Assembly: GCA_034440635.1 (NCBI GenBank)
Contig: JAOTON010001898.1
Coordinates: 1,353,501-1,417,500, forward strand
Direction of reading: 5' to 3'
DNA: 64,000 bases
From: Lepas anatifera
Lineage: Eukaryota; Arthropoda; Thecostraca; Lepadidae
The notes beneath the pieces were generated by a model, which was not told the DNA's origin, ran no database searches, and saw only the letters and a program-made list of their open reading frames with translations. Each line of letters starts with the position of its first letter. The first letter of the stretch is position 1. This document shows positions 11,886 through 22,892 of the stretch, one piece after another. A program made the position numbers and the translations under genes.

Positions 11886-13059
11886 CCCTTTGTGGAGGAC
11901 TGCATTAGCACACATTTGCTATCTGTACAATATTGATATGATAATTTGATCATGAAAACTCACCTGAATCACTGTTGTTGCCAGCCTGTTGCTGGCGCCA
12001 ACTCTCCCAACTTCCTCCAGCTCCAAATCTATCTAACCAATCTAGGGCACAAATAAACTAAGGCACAAGCAGGCTAAGGAATGAAAAACCAAGCTTGATA
12101 TGGGAAAGTGCATCAGTCTTACAATAGCCTACATTCATCTTAGATTAGCCATGGACAGCAATATTTATTCTAGCTAGTTTTAGCCTGCACTTATCTTAAA
12201 TATACCTAATGAATATGCCCTCAAAATAAGTGGCTTCCCGCCTGTTTAATTTTTTGGCAGGCTCTACATCACATAAACATTTCTAACTTGTCTTGTCGCT
12301 GTTGTGCAGTTTAAGTAGAATTGCTGCCCAGCTATGTTTATTTTCTCACTCACTTAGTACTTTTGTTAGTAGCTTTTAGGCGTACTTAATACTGAATTCG
12401 AAGAAATAGGGGCCAATAAATCGAAGACACTCAACCTGTAAATATCATTTAACCTAAAAATGGAAAGAGAAATACTTAATAAAGTATCTGTGTTATCGTT
12501 AATGCCTTAAATATGCCCACAATCGTGTATTTGTTTTTAAAAATTGACTGTCACATTTCCGGTATCTAGGCGACAACTTTCTGCAAACTACTAACAATCA
12601 GTCCCATTGGGCTGCATGTTAAAATCTGGCAACTGTGACAGCGGTTTGCGGGTTTTCTGCAGCGGGGGTCCCTCGTTTTAGTAGAAACTGAACACAGTAC
12701 CAATATTGTATTACTAATGGTACGCTGTGCAATTGAAGAACAGAGCTGCTAAGTTAAAATATTCCCTACACGCTTCATTCTCTATTTCGAAAATGTGGGG
12801 TTTGATCTTGAGCCATACAGTCAGGATCGCTATTTTGTCACAATTATGCACCTCAATTTTCGTAAATGTGTCACAAACTCCGGTAGCCGAGTTGGCAAGT
12901 TTCTGCACCTCTGGACATAACTTTAAAAGCCCATACCTGAAATGATACGGACAAATTTTCACAATCTTTCACCAATCATCCCGTTCATAAGTCTCTCGAC
13001 GGTAGCCGAATGATATAGCCGGACTGGGAACCGTCCTCCGGCCACCTGGCACAAATGGA
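11886..13059. other. no gene recognised
   Basis: AT-rich sequence with only short frames (for example 12714-12962, minus) that lack recognisable motifs. No repeat found elsewhere in the window was recognised here. Confidence 0.4.
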
Positions 13060-13860
13060 GCGGACATCCATAGCTCCCAAAGGCCGCAAAGCTTCGAATT
13101 GGACCAGCACCATCCCATTTCCCACACGATACTGAGGTCTGTTTGGGTTCCCAGGGTAGAAAATGCCCCACTTACATCCCAGGGGCCGTTGCAATTTAGG
13201 CTGCAGAAAGCAGAAGGGTTTCTGCTCAACTCCAGGGCCATCCAAATTTCAGAGCCTGGTCCCTCTCAGGACCTGCACAACATACGCGTCGGGAAAGGGG
13301 GGCAGGGGGGCCCGGTGGTCACATTCAATGTTAAAACATAGGTACCATGCAACTCCCAAGGAGCCGTGCAAGTTTTGACGGGGCCCGAAAAAACAGGAGT
13401 GGGTTTGCACAACTCCATGGAACCGCAAAACGTCAGGAGGGGCCATGATCTCCCTGGACCTGGAAAATACGGGAGGTCGTGCAGCTTCAGAGCTAATCAC
13501 ATCTTACACAATTCAGAGGGCCCGCGCTTGTGTGGGTGGGACCCGTAGCAACTTGGGGACCTAGACGACTCATATTTTGGTCTTCAAACTCTAGGGATTC
13601 GCAAAGTGAGAATTTGTCCTTACATCGCTTCAGTCCGCTCAATGTTGTGGTAAATCTCCACGTCTACAGGGACCCGAAAAACTTTGGATGGAACCAGTGC
13701 CATCTCAGGTCCCACCCAATGCCCAGGGGCCAATGCAAGTTTGGATGGCCCCGAGCCATCTTTATGGCGTGTAAGAAGTCACAGTAAGTATGGGAAATTC
13801 CAGGAGCCCACAAAACTTCAGATGGGGCCCGTGCCCCATCAGGGCGGCACAACAGGGGGG
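13060..13860. repeat. degenerate GC-rich tandem-like repeat
   Basis: Recurrent but imperfect phrases of the type CCCAGGGGCC, GCAAGTTTGGATGG and GTGCCATCTCAGG recur at irregular 50-100 bp spacing (for example near 13175, 13355, 13420, 13730 and 13815). Overlapping frames are open on both strands because stop codons are rare in this composition. I read it as an old minisatellite adjoining the 61-bp satellite. Confidence 0.5.
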
Positions 13861-13897
13861 ACTTGTGCAGGGTGACTGCTCTATCGCCCGCCCCCTT

Positions 13898-16886
13898 GTA
13901 TCTGCCACTGTCAGTAGGACCTACCAACCAGTATGGAACCAAGTGTACGTATAGCATTGTATCTGCCACTGTCAGTAGGACCTACCAACCAGTATGGAAC
14001 CAAGTGTACGTATAGCATTGTATCTGCCACTGTCAGTAGGACCTACCAACCAGTATGGAACCAAGTGTACGTATAGCATTGTATCTGCCACTGTCAGTAG
14101 GACCTACCAACCAGTATGGAACCAAGTGTACGTATAGCATTGTATCTGCCACTGTCAGTAGGACCTACCAATCAGTATGGAACCAAGTGTGCGTATAGCA
14201 TTGTATCTGCCACTGTCAGTAGGACCTACCAATCAGTATGGAACCAAGTGTACGTATAGCATTGTATCTGCCACTGTCAGTAGGACCTACCAACCAGTAT
14301 GGAACCAAGTGTACGTATAGCATTGTATCTGCCACTGTCAGTAGGACCTACCAATCAGTATGGAACCAAGTGTGCGTATAGCATTGTATCTGCCACTGTC
14401 AGTAGGACCTACCAATCAGTATGGAACCAAGTGTACGTATAGCATTGTATCTGCCACTGTCAGTAGGACCTACCAATCAGTATGGAACCAAGTGTGCGTA
14501 TAGCATTGTATCTGCCACTGTCAGTAGGACCTACCAATCAGTATGGAACCAAGTGTACGTATAGCATTGTATCTGCCACTGTCAGTAGGACCTACCAATC
14601 AGTATGGAACCAAGTGTGCGTATAGCATTGTATCTGCCACTGTCAGTAGGACCTACCAATCAGTATGGAACCAAGTGTACGTATAGCATTGTATCTGCCA
14701 CTGTCAGTAGGACCTACCAATCAGTATGGAACCAAGTGTGCGTATAGCATTGTATCTGCCACTGTCAGTAGGACCTACCAATCAGTATGGAACCAAGTGT
14801 GCGTATAGCATTGTATCTGCCACTGTCAGTAGGACCTACCAATCAGTATGGAACCAAGTGTACGTATAGCATTGTATCTGCCACTGTCAGTAGGACCTAC
14901 CAATCAGTATGGAACCAAGTGTGCGTATAGCATTGTATCTGCCACTGTCAGTAGGACCTACCAATCAGTATGGAACCAAGTGTGCGTATAGCATTGTATC
15001 TGCCACTGTCAGTAGGACCTACCAATCAGTATGGAACCAAGTGTGCGTATAGCATTGTATCTGCCACTGTCAGTAGGACCTACCAATCAGTATGGAACCA
15101 AGTGTACGTATAGCATTGTATCTGCCACTGTCAGTAGGACCTACCAATCAGTATGGAACCAAGTGTGCGTATAGCATTGTATCTGCCACTGTCAGTAGGA
15201 CCTACCAATCAGTATGGAACCAAGTGTGCGTATAGCATTGTATCTGCCACTGTCAGTAGGACCTACCAATCAGTATGGAACCAAGTGTGCGTATAGCATT
15301 GTATCTGCCACTGTCAGTAGGACCTACCAATCAGTATGGAACCAAGTGTGCGTATAGCATTGTATCTGCCACTGTCAGTAGGACCTACCAATCAGTATGG
15401 AACCAAGTGTGCGTATAGCATTGTATCTGCCACTGTCAGTAGGACCTACCAATCAGTATGGAACCAAGTGTGCGTATAGCATTGTATCTGCCACTGTCAG
15501 TAGGACCTACCAATCAGTATGGAACCAAGTGTGCGTATAGCATTGTATCTGCCACTGTCAGTAGGACCTACCAATCAGTATGGAACCAAGTGTGCGTATA
15601 GCATTGTATCTGCCACTGTCAGTAGGACCTACCAATCAGTATGGAACCAAGTGTGCGTATAGCATTGTATCTGCCACTGTCAGTAGGACCTACCAATCAG
15701 TATGGAACCAAGTGTGCGTATAGCATTGTATCTGCCACTGTCAGTAGGACCTACCAATCAGTATGGAACCAAGTGTGCGTATAGCATTGTATCTGCCACT
15801 GTCAGTAGGACCTACCAATCAGTATGGAACCAAGTGTGCGTATAGCATTGTATCTGCCACTGTCAGTAGGACCTACCAATCAGTATGGAACCAAGTGTGC
15901 GTATAGCATTGTATCTGCCACTGTCAGTAGGACCTACCAATCAGTATGGAACCAAGTGTACGTATAGCATTGTATCTGCCACTGTCAGTAGGACCTACCA
16001 ATCAGTATGGAACCAAGTGTGCGTATAGCATTGTATCTGCCACTGTCAGTAGGACCTACCAATCAGTATGGAACCAAGTGTGCGTATAGCATTGTATCTG
16101 CCACTGTCAGTAGGACCTACCAATCAGTATGGAACCAAGTGTGCGTATAGCATTGTATCTGCCACTGTCAGTAGGACCTACCAATCAGTATGGAACCAAG
16201 TGTGCGTATAGCATTGTATCTGCCACTGTCAGTAGGACCTACCAATCAGTATGGAACCAAGTGTACGTATAGCATTGTATCTGCCACTGTCAGTAGGACC
16301 TACCAATCAGTATGGAACCAAGTGTACGTATAGCATTGTATCTGCCACTGTCAGTAGGACCTACCAATCAGTATGGAACCAAGTGTACGTATAGCATTGT
16401 ATCTGCCACTGTCAGTAGGACCTACCAATCAGTATGGAACCAAGTGTGCGTATAGCATTGTATCTGCCACTGTCAGTAGGACCTACCAATCAGTATGGAA
16501 CCAAGTGTACGTATAGCATTGTATCTGCCACTGTCAGTAGGACCTACCAATCAGTATGGAACCAAGTGTGCGTATAGCATTGTATCTGCCACTGTCAGTA
16601 GGACCTACCAATCAGTATGGAACCAAGTGTGCGTATAGCATTGTATCTGCCACTGTCAGTAGGACCTACCAATCAGTATGGAACCAAGTGTGCGTATAGC
16701 ATTGTATCTGCCACTGTCAGTAGGACCTACCAATCAGTATGGAACCAAGTGTGCGTATAGCATTGTATCTGCCACTGTCAGTAGGACCTACCAATCAGTA
16801 TGGAACCAAGTGTACGTATGGCATTGTATCTGCCACTGTCAGTAGGACCTACCAATCAGTATGGAACCAAGTGTATGTATAGCATT
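13898..16886. repeat. 61-bp satellite, 49 tandem units
   Basis: A 61-bp unit beginning GTATCTGCCACTGTCAGTAG repeats without interruption. The 2,989 bp correspond to 49 units. Two sites vary systematically: CAACCAG in most of the early units versus CAATCAG later, and GTACGTAT versus GTGCGTAT. Between about 14150 and 15150 the second variant partly alternates, which suggests amplification of dimers. The final units carry private changes (TACGTATGGC, TATGTATAGC), a typical edge effect. The unit length is not a multiple of 3 and no frame stays open, so the array is not coding. Confidence 0.97.
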
Positions 16887-17880
16887 ATCGGGAAAACTGC
16901 AAATTCAAATATACAGAAGCGACATAAAACAAATCCAGCATTGGGGATTCCTCTAGCAATTACCTGGTAAACTTGGGTTTTAAGCAGGATACCATGCGTG
17001 ACTGCCCCGGCGACCGGTCGGGCACTATAGACCCCTAAAGGCCTGCTTTGAGCACATACATTTCTCTTTTGCCCATTAAACGCTGATAAACCAATCATAA
17101 CTGGGATAATCTTATTGTGACTGATCAAGGCATCCAGATGCACGCTTTTACTGCGGAGACCATTAATGTGAACGACTAGTCGCAATTCAAAATAAATGAA
17201 AGATGATCAAAACATGTTTCCTAAATTTGAGAAAACAAACAAAGCTCAGAGTTCAGCTGATACATGCAAAAAATATCATCATTTGAACCTCAAAAGGAAG
17301 CTTACACCTCAAATAATGGTTTTATATCATTGACGAAAAACGCGACTCTTACAATTTGCTTTCCGCTATAACTCCCAAGTCATGCATCTTGGATAAATAA
17401 TAGAAAACTAGGATTGAACGCACCGTACAGCCCCATTGACCTCAATGGAATGAAACATGTAGCTGTGGTATGTCAAATATTGGTGGTGCCTGGTCGATTT
17501 AAATGCAGTGTACTATACAGCTACTATACTTCCTAGTGACCAGCATCAGTTTTGGGTGAACCACACAGAGAGCTTGTATCAGGTTCCACTGGTCCTTTCT
17601 TCAGCTCGATGACACCGTTCCCACCTGGTAGGCACGGCTGGACGGCGGGTGTACAGTTTCCAATCACCTCAGCCGTGGGGGCGGCCGGCCGACACCTCAA
17701 CTCGGCCGGCGCCCATATCCGGCCGCCCTATCCGCGCCCCCACAGCCGCACCCGTCTTTTCTCAACAGAGGGCGGCTTCGACGTGTTTGATCAGCAATTT
17801 TCACCTGTCGTAAACGTGCGCGCCCTGTGTTGGCACAGTGAACTGGACATTGTTTGCTACCGGTTTCATGGCAGCCGGCC
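16887..17880. other. unique spacer between two satellites
   Basis: No gene is supported. From about 17640 the sequence becomes GC-rich, and an open frame starting at 17552 runs straight into the 27-bp array. That frame's non-repeat part has no recognised motif and no splice or start context that supports it. Confidence 0.4.
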
Positions 17881-20585
17881 GGTACAGTGCACCCACTCCG
17901 CACCGTCGGTACAGTGTACCCACTCCGCACCGCCGGTACAGAGCACGCACTCCGTACCGCCGGTACAATGTACCCACTCCGCACCGCCGGTACAGAGCAC
18001 CCACTCCGTACCGCCGGTACAGAGCACCCACTCCGCACCGTCGGTACAGAGCACCCACTCCGCACCGCCGGTACAGAGCACCCACTCCGCACCGCCGGTA
18101 CAGTGTACCCACTCCGCACCGCCGGTACAGTGTACCCACTCCGCCCCACCGGTACAGTGTACCCACTCCGCACCGCCGGTACAGTGTACCCGCTCCGCAC
18201 CGTCGGTACAGTGTACCCACTCCGCACCGCCGGTACAGTGTACCCACTCCGCCCCGCCGGTACAGTGTACCCACTCCGCCCCGCCGGTACAGTGTACCCA
18301 CTCCGCCCCACCGGTACAGTGTACCCACTCCGCACCACCGGTACAGTGTACCCACTCCGCCCCGCCGGTACAGTGTACCCACTCTGCACCGTCGGTACAG
18401 TGTACCCACTCCGCACCGCCGGTACAGTGTACCCACTCCGCCCCGCCGGTACAGTGTACCCACTCCGCACCGCCGGTACAGTGTACTCACTCCGCCCCGC
18501 CGGTACAGTGTACCCACTCCGCCCCGCCGGTACAGTGTACCCACTCCGCACCGCCGGTACAGTGTACCCACTCCGTACCGCCGGTACAGAGCACCTACTC
18601 CGCCCCGCCGGTACAGTGTACCCACTCCGCACCGCCGGTACAGTGTACCTCACTCCGCCCCACCGGTACAGTGTACCCACTCCGCCCCACCGGTACAGTG
18701 TACCCACTCCGCCCCGCCGGTACAGTGTACCCACTCCGCCCCGCCGGTACAGTGTACCCACTCCGCCCCACCGGTACAGTGTACCCACTCCACACCGCCG
18801 GTACAGTGTACCCGCTCTGCACCGTCGGTACAGTGTACCCACTCCGCACCGCCGGTACAGTGTACCCACTCCGCCCCGCCGGTACAGTGTACCCACTCCG
18901 CCCCGCCGGTACAGTGTACCCACTCCGCACCGCCGGTACAGTGTACCCACTCCGTACCGCCGGTACAGAGCACCTACTCCGCACCGCCGGTACAGTGTAC
19001 CCACTCCGCACCGCCGGTACAGTGTACCCACTCCGCCCCACCGGTACAGTGTACCCACTCCGCCCCGTCGGTACAGTGTACCCACTCCGCCCCACCGGTA
19101 CAGTGTACCCACTCCGCACCGCCGGTACAGTGTACCCACTCCGCCCCACCGGTACAGTGTACCCACTCCGCCCCGTCGGTACAGTGTACCCACTCCGCAC
19201 CGTCGGTACAGAGCACCCACTCCGCACCGCCGGTACAGAGCACCCACTCCGCACCGCCGGTACAGTGTACCCACTCCGCACCGCCGGTACAGTGTACCCA
19301 CTCCGCACCGCCGGTACAGTGTACCCACTCCGCCCCACCGGTACAGTGTACCCACTCCGCACCGTCGGTACAGTGTACCCACTCCGCCCCGTCGGTACAG
19401 AGCACCCACTCCGCACCGCCGGTACAGAGCACCCACTCCGCACCGCCGGTACAGTGTACCCACTCCGCACCGCCGGTACAGTGTACCCACTCCGCACCGC
19501 CGGTACAGTGTACCCGCTCTGCACCGTCGGTACAGTGTACCCACTCCGCACCGCCGGTACAGAGCACATGCTCCGCACCGCCGGTACAGTGTACCCACTC
19601 CGCCCCGCCGGTACAGTGTACCCACTCCGCCCCGCCGGTACAGTGTACCCACTCCGCCCCGCCGGTACAGTGTACCCGCTCTGCACCGTCGGTACAGTGT
19701 ACCCACTCCGCCCCGCCGGTACAGTGTACCCACTCCGCACCGCCGGTACAGTGTACCCACTCCGCACCGCCGGTACAGTGTACCCACTCCGTACCGCCGG
19801 TACAGAGCACCTACTCCGCACCGTCGTTACAGAGCACCCACTCCGCACCGCCGGTACAGAGCACCCACTCCGCCCCGCCGGTACAGAGTACCCACTCCGC
19901 ACCGTCGGTACAGTGTACCCACTCCGCACCACCGGTACAGTGTACCCACTCCGCCCCGCCGGTACAGTGTACCCACTCCGCACCGCCGGTACGGTGTACC
20001 CACTCCGCACCGCCGGTACAGTGTACCCACTCCGCACCGTCGGTACAGTGTACCCACTCCGCACCGCCGGTACAGTGTACCCACTCCGCGCCGCCGGTAC
20101 AGTGTACTCACTCCGCCCCGCCGGTACAGTGTACCCACTCCGCACCGCCGGTACGGTGTACCCACTCCGCACCGCCGGTACAGTGTACCCACTCCGCACC
20201 GTCGGTACAGTGTACCCACTCCGCACCGCCGGTACAGTGTACCCACTCCGCACCGCCGGTACAGTGTACCCACTCCGCGCCGCCGGTACAGTGTACCCAC
20301 TCCGTACCGCCGGCACAGAGCACCCACTCCGAACCGCCGGTACAGTGTACCCACTCCGCACCGCTGGTACAGAGCACCCACTCCGCACCACCGGTACAGA
20401 GCAATGCTCCGCACCGCCGGTACAGAGCACCCACTCCTCACCGTCGGTACAGTGCACCCACTCCGCACCGCCGGTACAGAGCAATACTCCGCACCGCCGG
20501 TACAGATCACCCACTCCGCACCGCCGGTACAGAGCAATACTCCGCACCGCCGGTACAGTGTACCCACTCCGCACCGCCGGTACAT
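17881..20585. repeat. 27-bp satellite, about 100 units, open in all six frames
   Basis: The unit begins GGTACAGTGTACCCACTCCG and is 27 bp long. About 100 units fill 2.7 kb. Main variants are GTGTACCC versus GAGCACCC, and CGCACCGCC, CGCCCCGCC, CGCCCCACC or CGCACCGTC at the unit end. Blocks are shared at a distance: a unit with CTCCGTACCG followed by GAGCACCTACTCC occurs at 18571, 18950 and 19787, separated by 14 and 31 units, so multi-unit segments have been duplicated. There is one extra base near 18650. Because 27 is a multiple of 3 and the unit has no stop in any frame, all six frames are open for hundreds of codons (plus-strand repeats PVQCTHSAP, RYSVPTPHR, TVYPLRTAG). I therefore do not call a gene. 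Confidence 0.96.
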
Positions 20586-20589
20586 ACAT

Positions 20590-21090
20590 ACATACGTACA
20601 TACTAGGGTGGAGTGAAAAAATCAAACCATATGGATCGTTTCTTAACATTTTTTCTATTGCGCTAAGCCATATGAAACTCAGAAGTGAAATAATTCTGGA
20701 AATCGGACCACGGGAACATGAGCAATATCGAGCATTCATACATGGATATCTGAGAAACTTGTGGCGTTGCAGTCTCCATTGGAAATCTTTGGTGCTAGCG
20801 TACGATGGTTTACGGGCTGGTTGTTAGAGTAGATTACGTGCGTTTTGAAGCGTGGGAATCACCCTGAACACATGCAAAAGGTGAAAATAGATCCCAGCTA
20901 GTGGATAGGTATATTTCAGCTGCAGTGGCGGATGCAAGAGGGGGGCAGGGGGCTCAAACCCCCTCCCCGAAATATCTGAGTGCCTATAGTAGATGCATAG
21001 CTGGAGGCTGTCCGAGGTAGTGACGGAGGCGGCCCGAGCCCTTAGCCCCCCCCCAAATGTATTCCTGGATCTACCACTTTTCTGTTGTGT
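20590..21090 (+). mobile_element. older dispersed repeat R, plus-strand copy
   Basis: Matches the reverse complement of 22893-24200 after removal of the 842-bp TTAA element there. Matching text runs from the GGATCGTTTCTTAACATT region, through CATGGATATCTGAGAAAC and GTGCTAGCGTACG, to the GC-rich end. At the position of the TTAA element in the other copy, this copy reads TTAC (20811-20814), an empty site. No coding motif. A shorter hAT-like element is embedded at 20923-21079. Confidence 0.75.
20923..21079. mobile_element. short hAT-like MITE inside repeat R
   Basis: Ends are CAGTGGCGGATGC on the left and GGATCTACCACTT on the right, an imperfect inverted match of about 11 bp. The 8 bp outside are TTCAGCTG and TTCTGTTG (6 of 8 the same), consistent with an old hAT-type target duplication. 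The second copy of repeat R has the same insert at about 22900-23033, so it predates duplication of R. Confidence 0.55.
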
Positions 21091-21129
21091 ATTAGACATG
21101 TGCGAGACTCACCGACGAATCTCTTTTAA

Positions 21130-21579
21130 AGGGAATGTGGCACCTTCACAATGTGATTTTAACTGAAATAGCCAAGTTGTAAAGTAGGTCGGAAAACCCG
21201 GTACTCCATATTTCATTTGTCTTGGAACTCGATATTTCCGAAGAAAAAAAGCTAAAACCTACCTGACACCAGCCCCCTCAGCCCCCCGTCACCGGCGGCC
21301 ATTGTTGTGAGCTACTAGTGTGACGACATATGGTGACGTCACGATGAGCATCAGCCAATCAAAGCCCTGGAAGCGTTTCAAGTATGGTAGTGGTTGCCAG
21401 ATCGTGACATCATCCACAGGCTGATATTTATTTCTTTTTCTAGAGGAGTATTTGTAAAAACCTAACATTGAGCTTATTGTACATTTTGCAGGGAAATAAT
21501 GAGTGCTTTCATTATTTTTGGCTAAAACTACGCCTAATTACACTAAATTCCAGGATTCGACCAAGGTGCCTCATTCCCT
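21130..21579. mobile_element. 450-bp TTAA MITE, copy 1
   Basis: Ends AGGGAATGTGGCACCTT and AAGGTGCCTCATTCCCT are inverted repeats, flanked on both sides by TTAA (21126-21129 and 21580-21583). It shares internal text with a 449-bp copy at 22290-22738 and a partial copy at 49480-49675 (for example GCATCAGCCAATC-like and GGATTCGACCAAGGTGCC). No protein is encoded. Exact TTAA duplication is typical of piggyBac-type and Kolobok-type elements. Confidence 0.85.
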
Positions 21580-21583
21580 TTAA

Positions 21584-22285
21584 GGCGAGTGCCAATGGCA
21601 ACTGTAGTTGCCTGAGGCTAAGATACCGGAAGCTGTCATGAGTTACCACGGCATACCACCGGAGCAACGATTACTATACCAGAAGATATGGCAGCTTAAG
21701 TTGCCACCAGGTGCTCACAGCTTTCATGTTCAGTGCACACCTTGGCGAGATATCCGCAAATTGGAGGGATGAGAAAGGTAAAGTTTGGCGCCGAGACAAG
21801 TTACCGCTCGCAACACATTAGTCACTACAAAATTTTCGCTGGTTTGGATTGTGACACACCCAAACACTGGGAAAAGACGGGGGAGGCAATATCAAGTGAT
21901 CTTGCGTTGAGACAGTTTGTCAAACGTACCAGGTCGTCGGAAACGCAAATTGACCTCTGTGTTTTCTTTTCTGTATCTACACGGAAGGTGTTAATTGTGT
22001 GCCGTCGCTCTAAAAAAGCGAGAACAGAAGTATTTCTTCGACTTCCTAAGCATCTGCATTTAAAACCGAAAATGCCAAGGAATAGGAGTAGACGAGTCAG
22101 GCGAGAACTATGGGACAGATATCTGATTGGCCCATCGGCCGAGCTTCCCGTTTCAGAGCTTCCAACATTGAGGGATGTCTTGCGGAAAGGTCGACAGATG
22201 AAAGAGAGATCAGCCGATTGGAGCGAGAAAAAATGGCATGTGAGATTTGCGAGATAAATGACTCCTGATATGTATCGGCATACAA
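21584..22285 (+). pseudogene. N-terminal relic of the uncharacterised multi-copy gene family (see 34434-36863)
   Basis: The 174-codon frame at 21733-22257 includes MPRNRSRRVRRELWDRYL and LPTLRDVLRKGRQMKERS. The second segment resembles the VPTNRAFIQ-to-LLMRETKQ stretch near the start of the minus-strand family copy at about 36780-36710. Immediately after the MITE at 22290-22738, a fragment with the C-terminal signature of the same family follows (22739-22889). The middle of the protein, several hundred residues, is absent. This suggests an internally deleted derivative that was later split by the MITE. The N-terminal match is weak and rests on my recollection of the family. I assign no function. 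Confidence 0.45.
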
Positions 22286-22289
22286 TTAA

Positions 22290-22738
22290 AGGGAATGTGG
22301 TACCTTTATATTATTATTTTAACTGAGATAGCTAATCTGTAAAGGATGCCGTAAAACCCGATATTCAATTTATAATTTGTCTTGAAACTCAAAGTTTCCG
22401 TGTATAAAAGCTAAAAACCTACCTGAAATGTACCTCAAATCTACCCCAACCATGCGGACACAGTTGTCAGCTGTTGGTGTGACGATAGGCTGACGTCACC
22501 GTGAATAATCAGTCAATTGAAGCCCTTGAAGCCTATTGGATATGGTAGTAGTTGCCATATCATGACGTCATCCGCAGGCAGAGGTTTATTTTTCACCCCA
22601 GAGGAGCATTTTAAAATGAAAAAAAAACATTGAGCTCATTGTACATTTTTCAGAGAACTCAAGAATGTTTTCATGATTTTCAGCAAAAAATGCCCTTATA
22701 TACACTTAAATTCTTAGATCCAAGGTGCCACATTCTCT
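22290..22738. mobile_element. 450-bp TTAA MITE, copy 2
   Basis: Ends AGGGAATGTGGTACCTT and AAGGTGCCACATTCTCT. Flanks are TTAA (22286-22289) and TTGA (22739-22742), the second with one substitution. It is colinear with copy 1 over its whole length. It lies between the N-terminal and C-terminal relics of one gene-family fragment. Confidence 0.85.
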
Positions 22739-22889
22739 TTGAACTAGTAACCGAGGCGTCGCGTTCCGTGCTAGGGTTTGAGAGGCGCGGTGGGTACATT
22801 AAGGCGGGGATCAAGTTTCACGAAATGATTCCAACATCTTATACAAAGCATGACATAAACCTATCCATGAAACAAAAATCGGGCGAGTG
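22739..22889 (+). pseudogene. C-terminal relic of the uncharacterised multi-copy gene family
   Basis: Translates as LVTEASRSVLGFERRGGYIK and then AGIKFHEMIPTSYTK. This aligns residue by residue with LVTEASSVVVGQEKRDGYVR and AGVHSREEIPVFRTK encoded on the minus strand at 25842-26289. The conserved core is VTEAS, V-x-G, E-x-R-x-G-Y, AG and IP, followed by TK. It ends in a stop at 22887-22889. It is the only part of the C-terminal half left in this copy. Confidence 0.7.
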
Positions 22890-22892
22890 ATT

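Noticed and set aside
13898..16886. CRISPR-like regular array
   Set aside because: The 61-bp units are contiguous with no unique spacers, in animal DNA; this is a satellite.
17552..20827. 1,091-codon plus-strand open frame
   Set aside because: It runs through the 27-bp satellite, which is open in all six frames by unit length and composition; there is no non-repeat domain, splice evidence or start context to support it.
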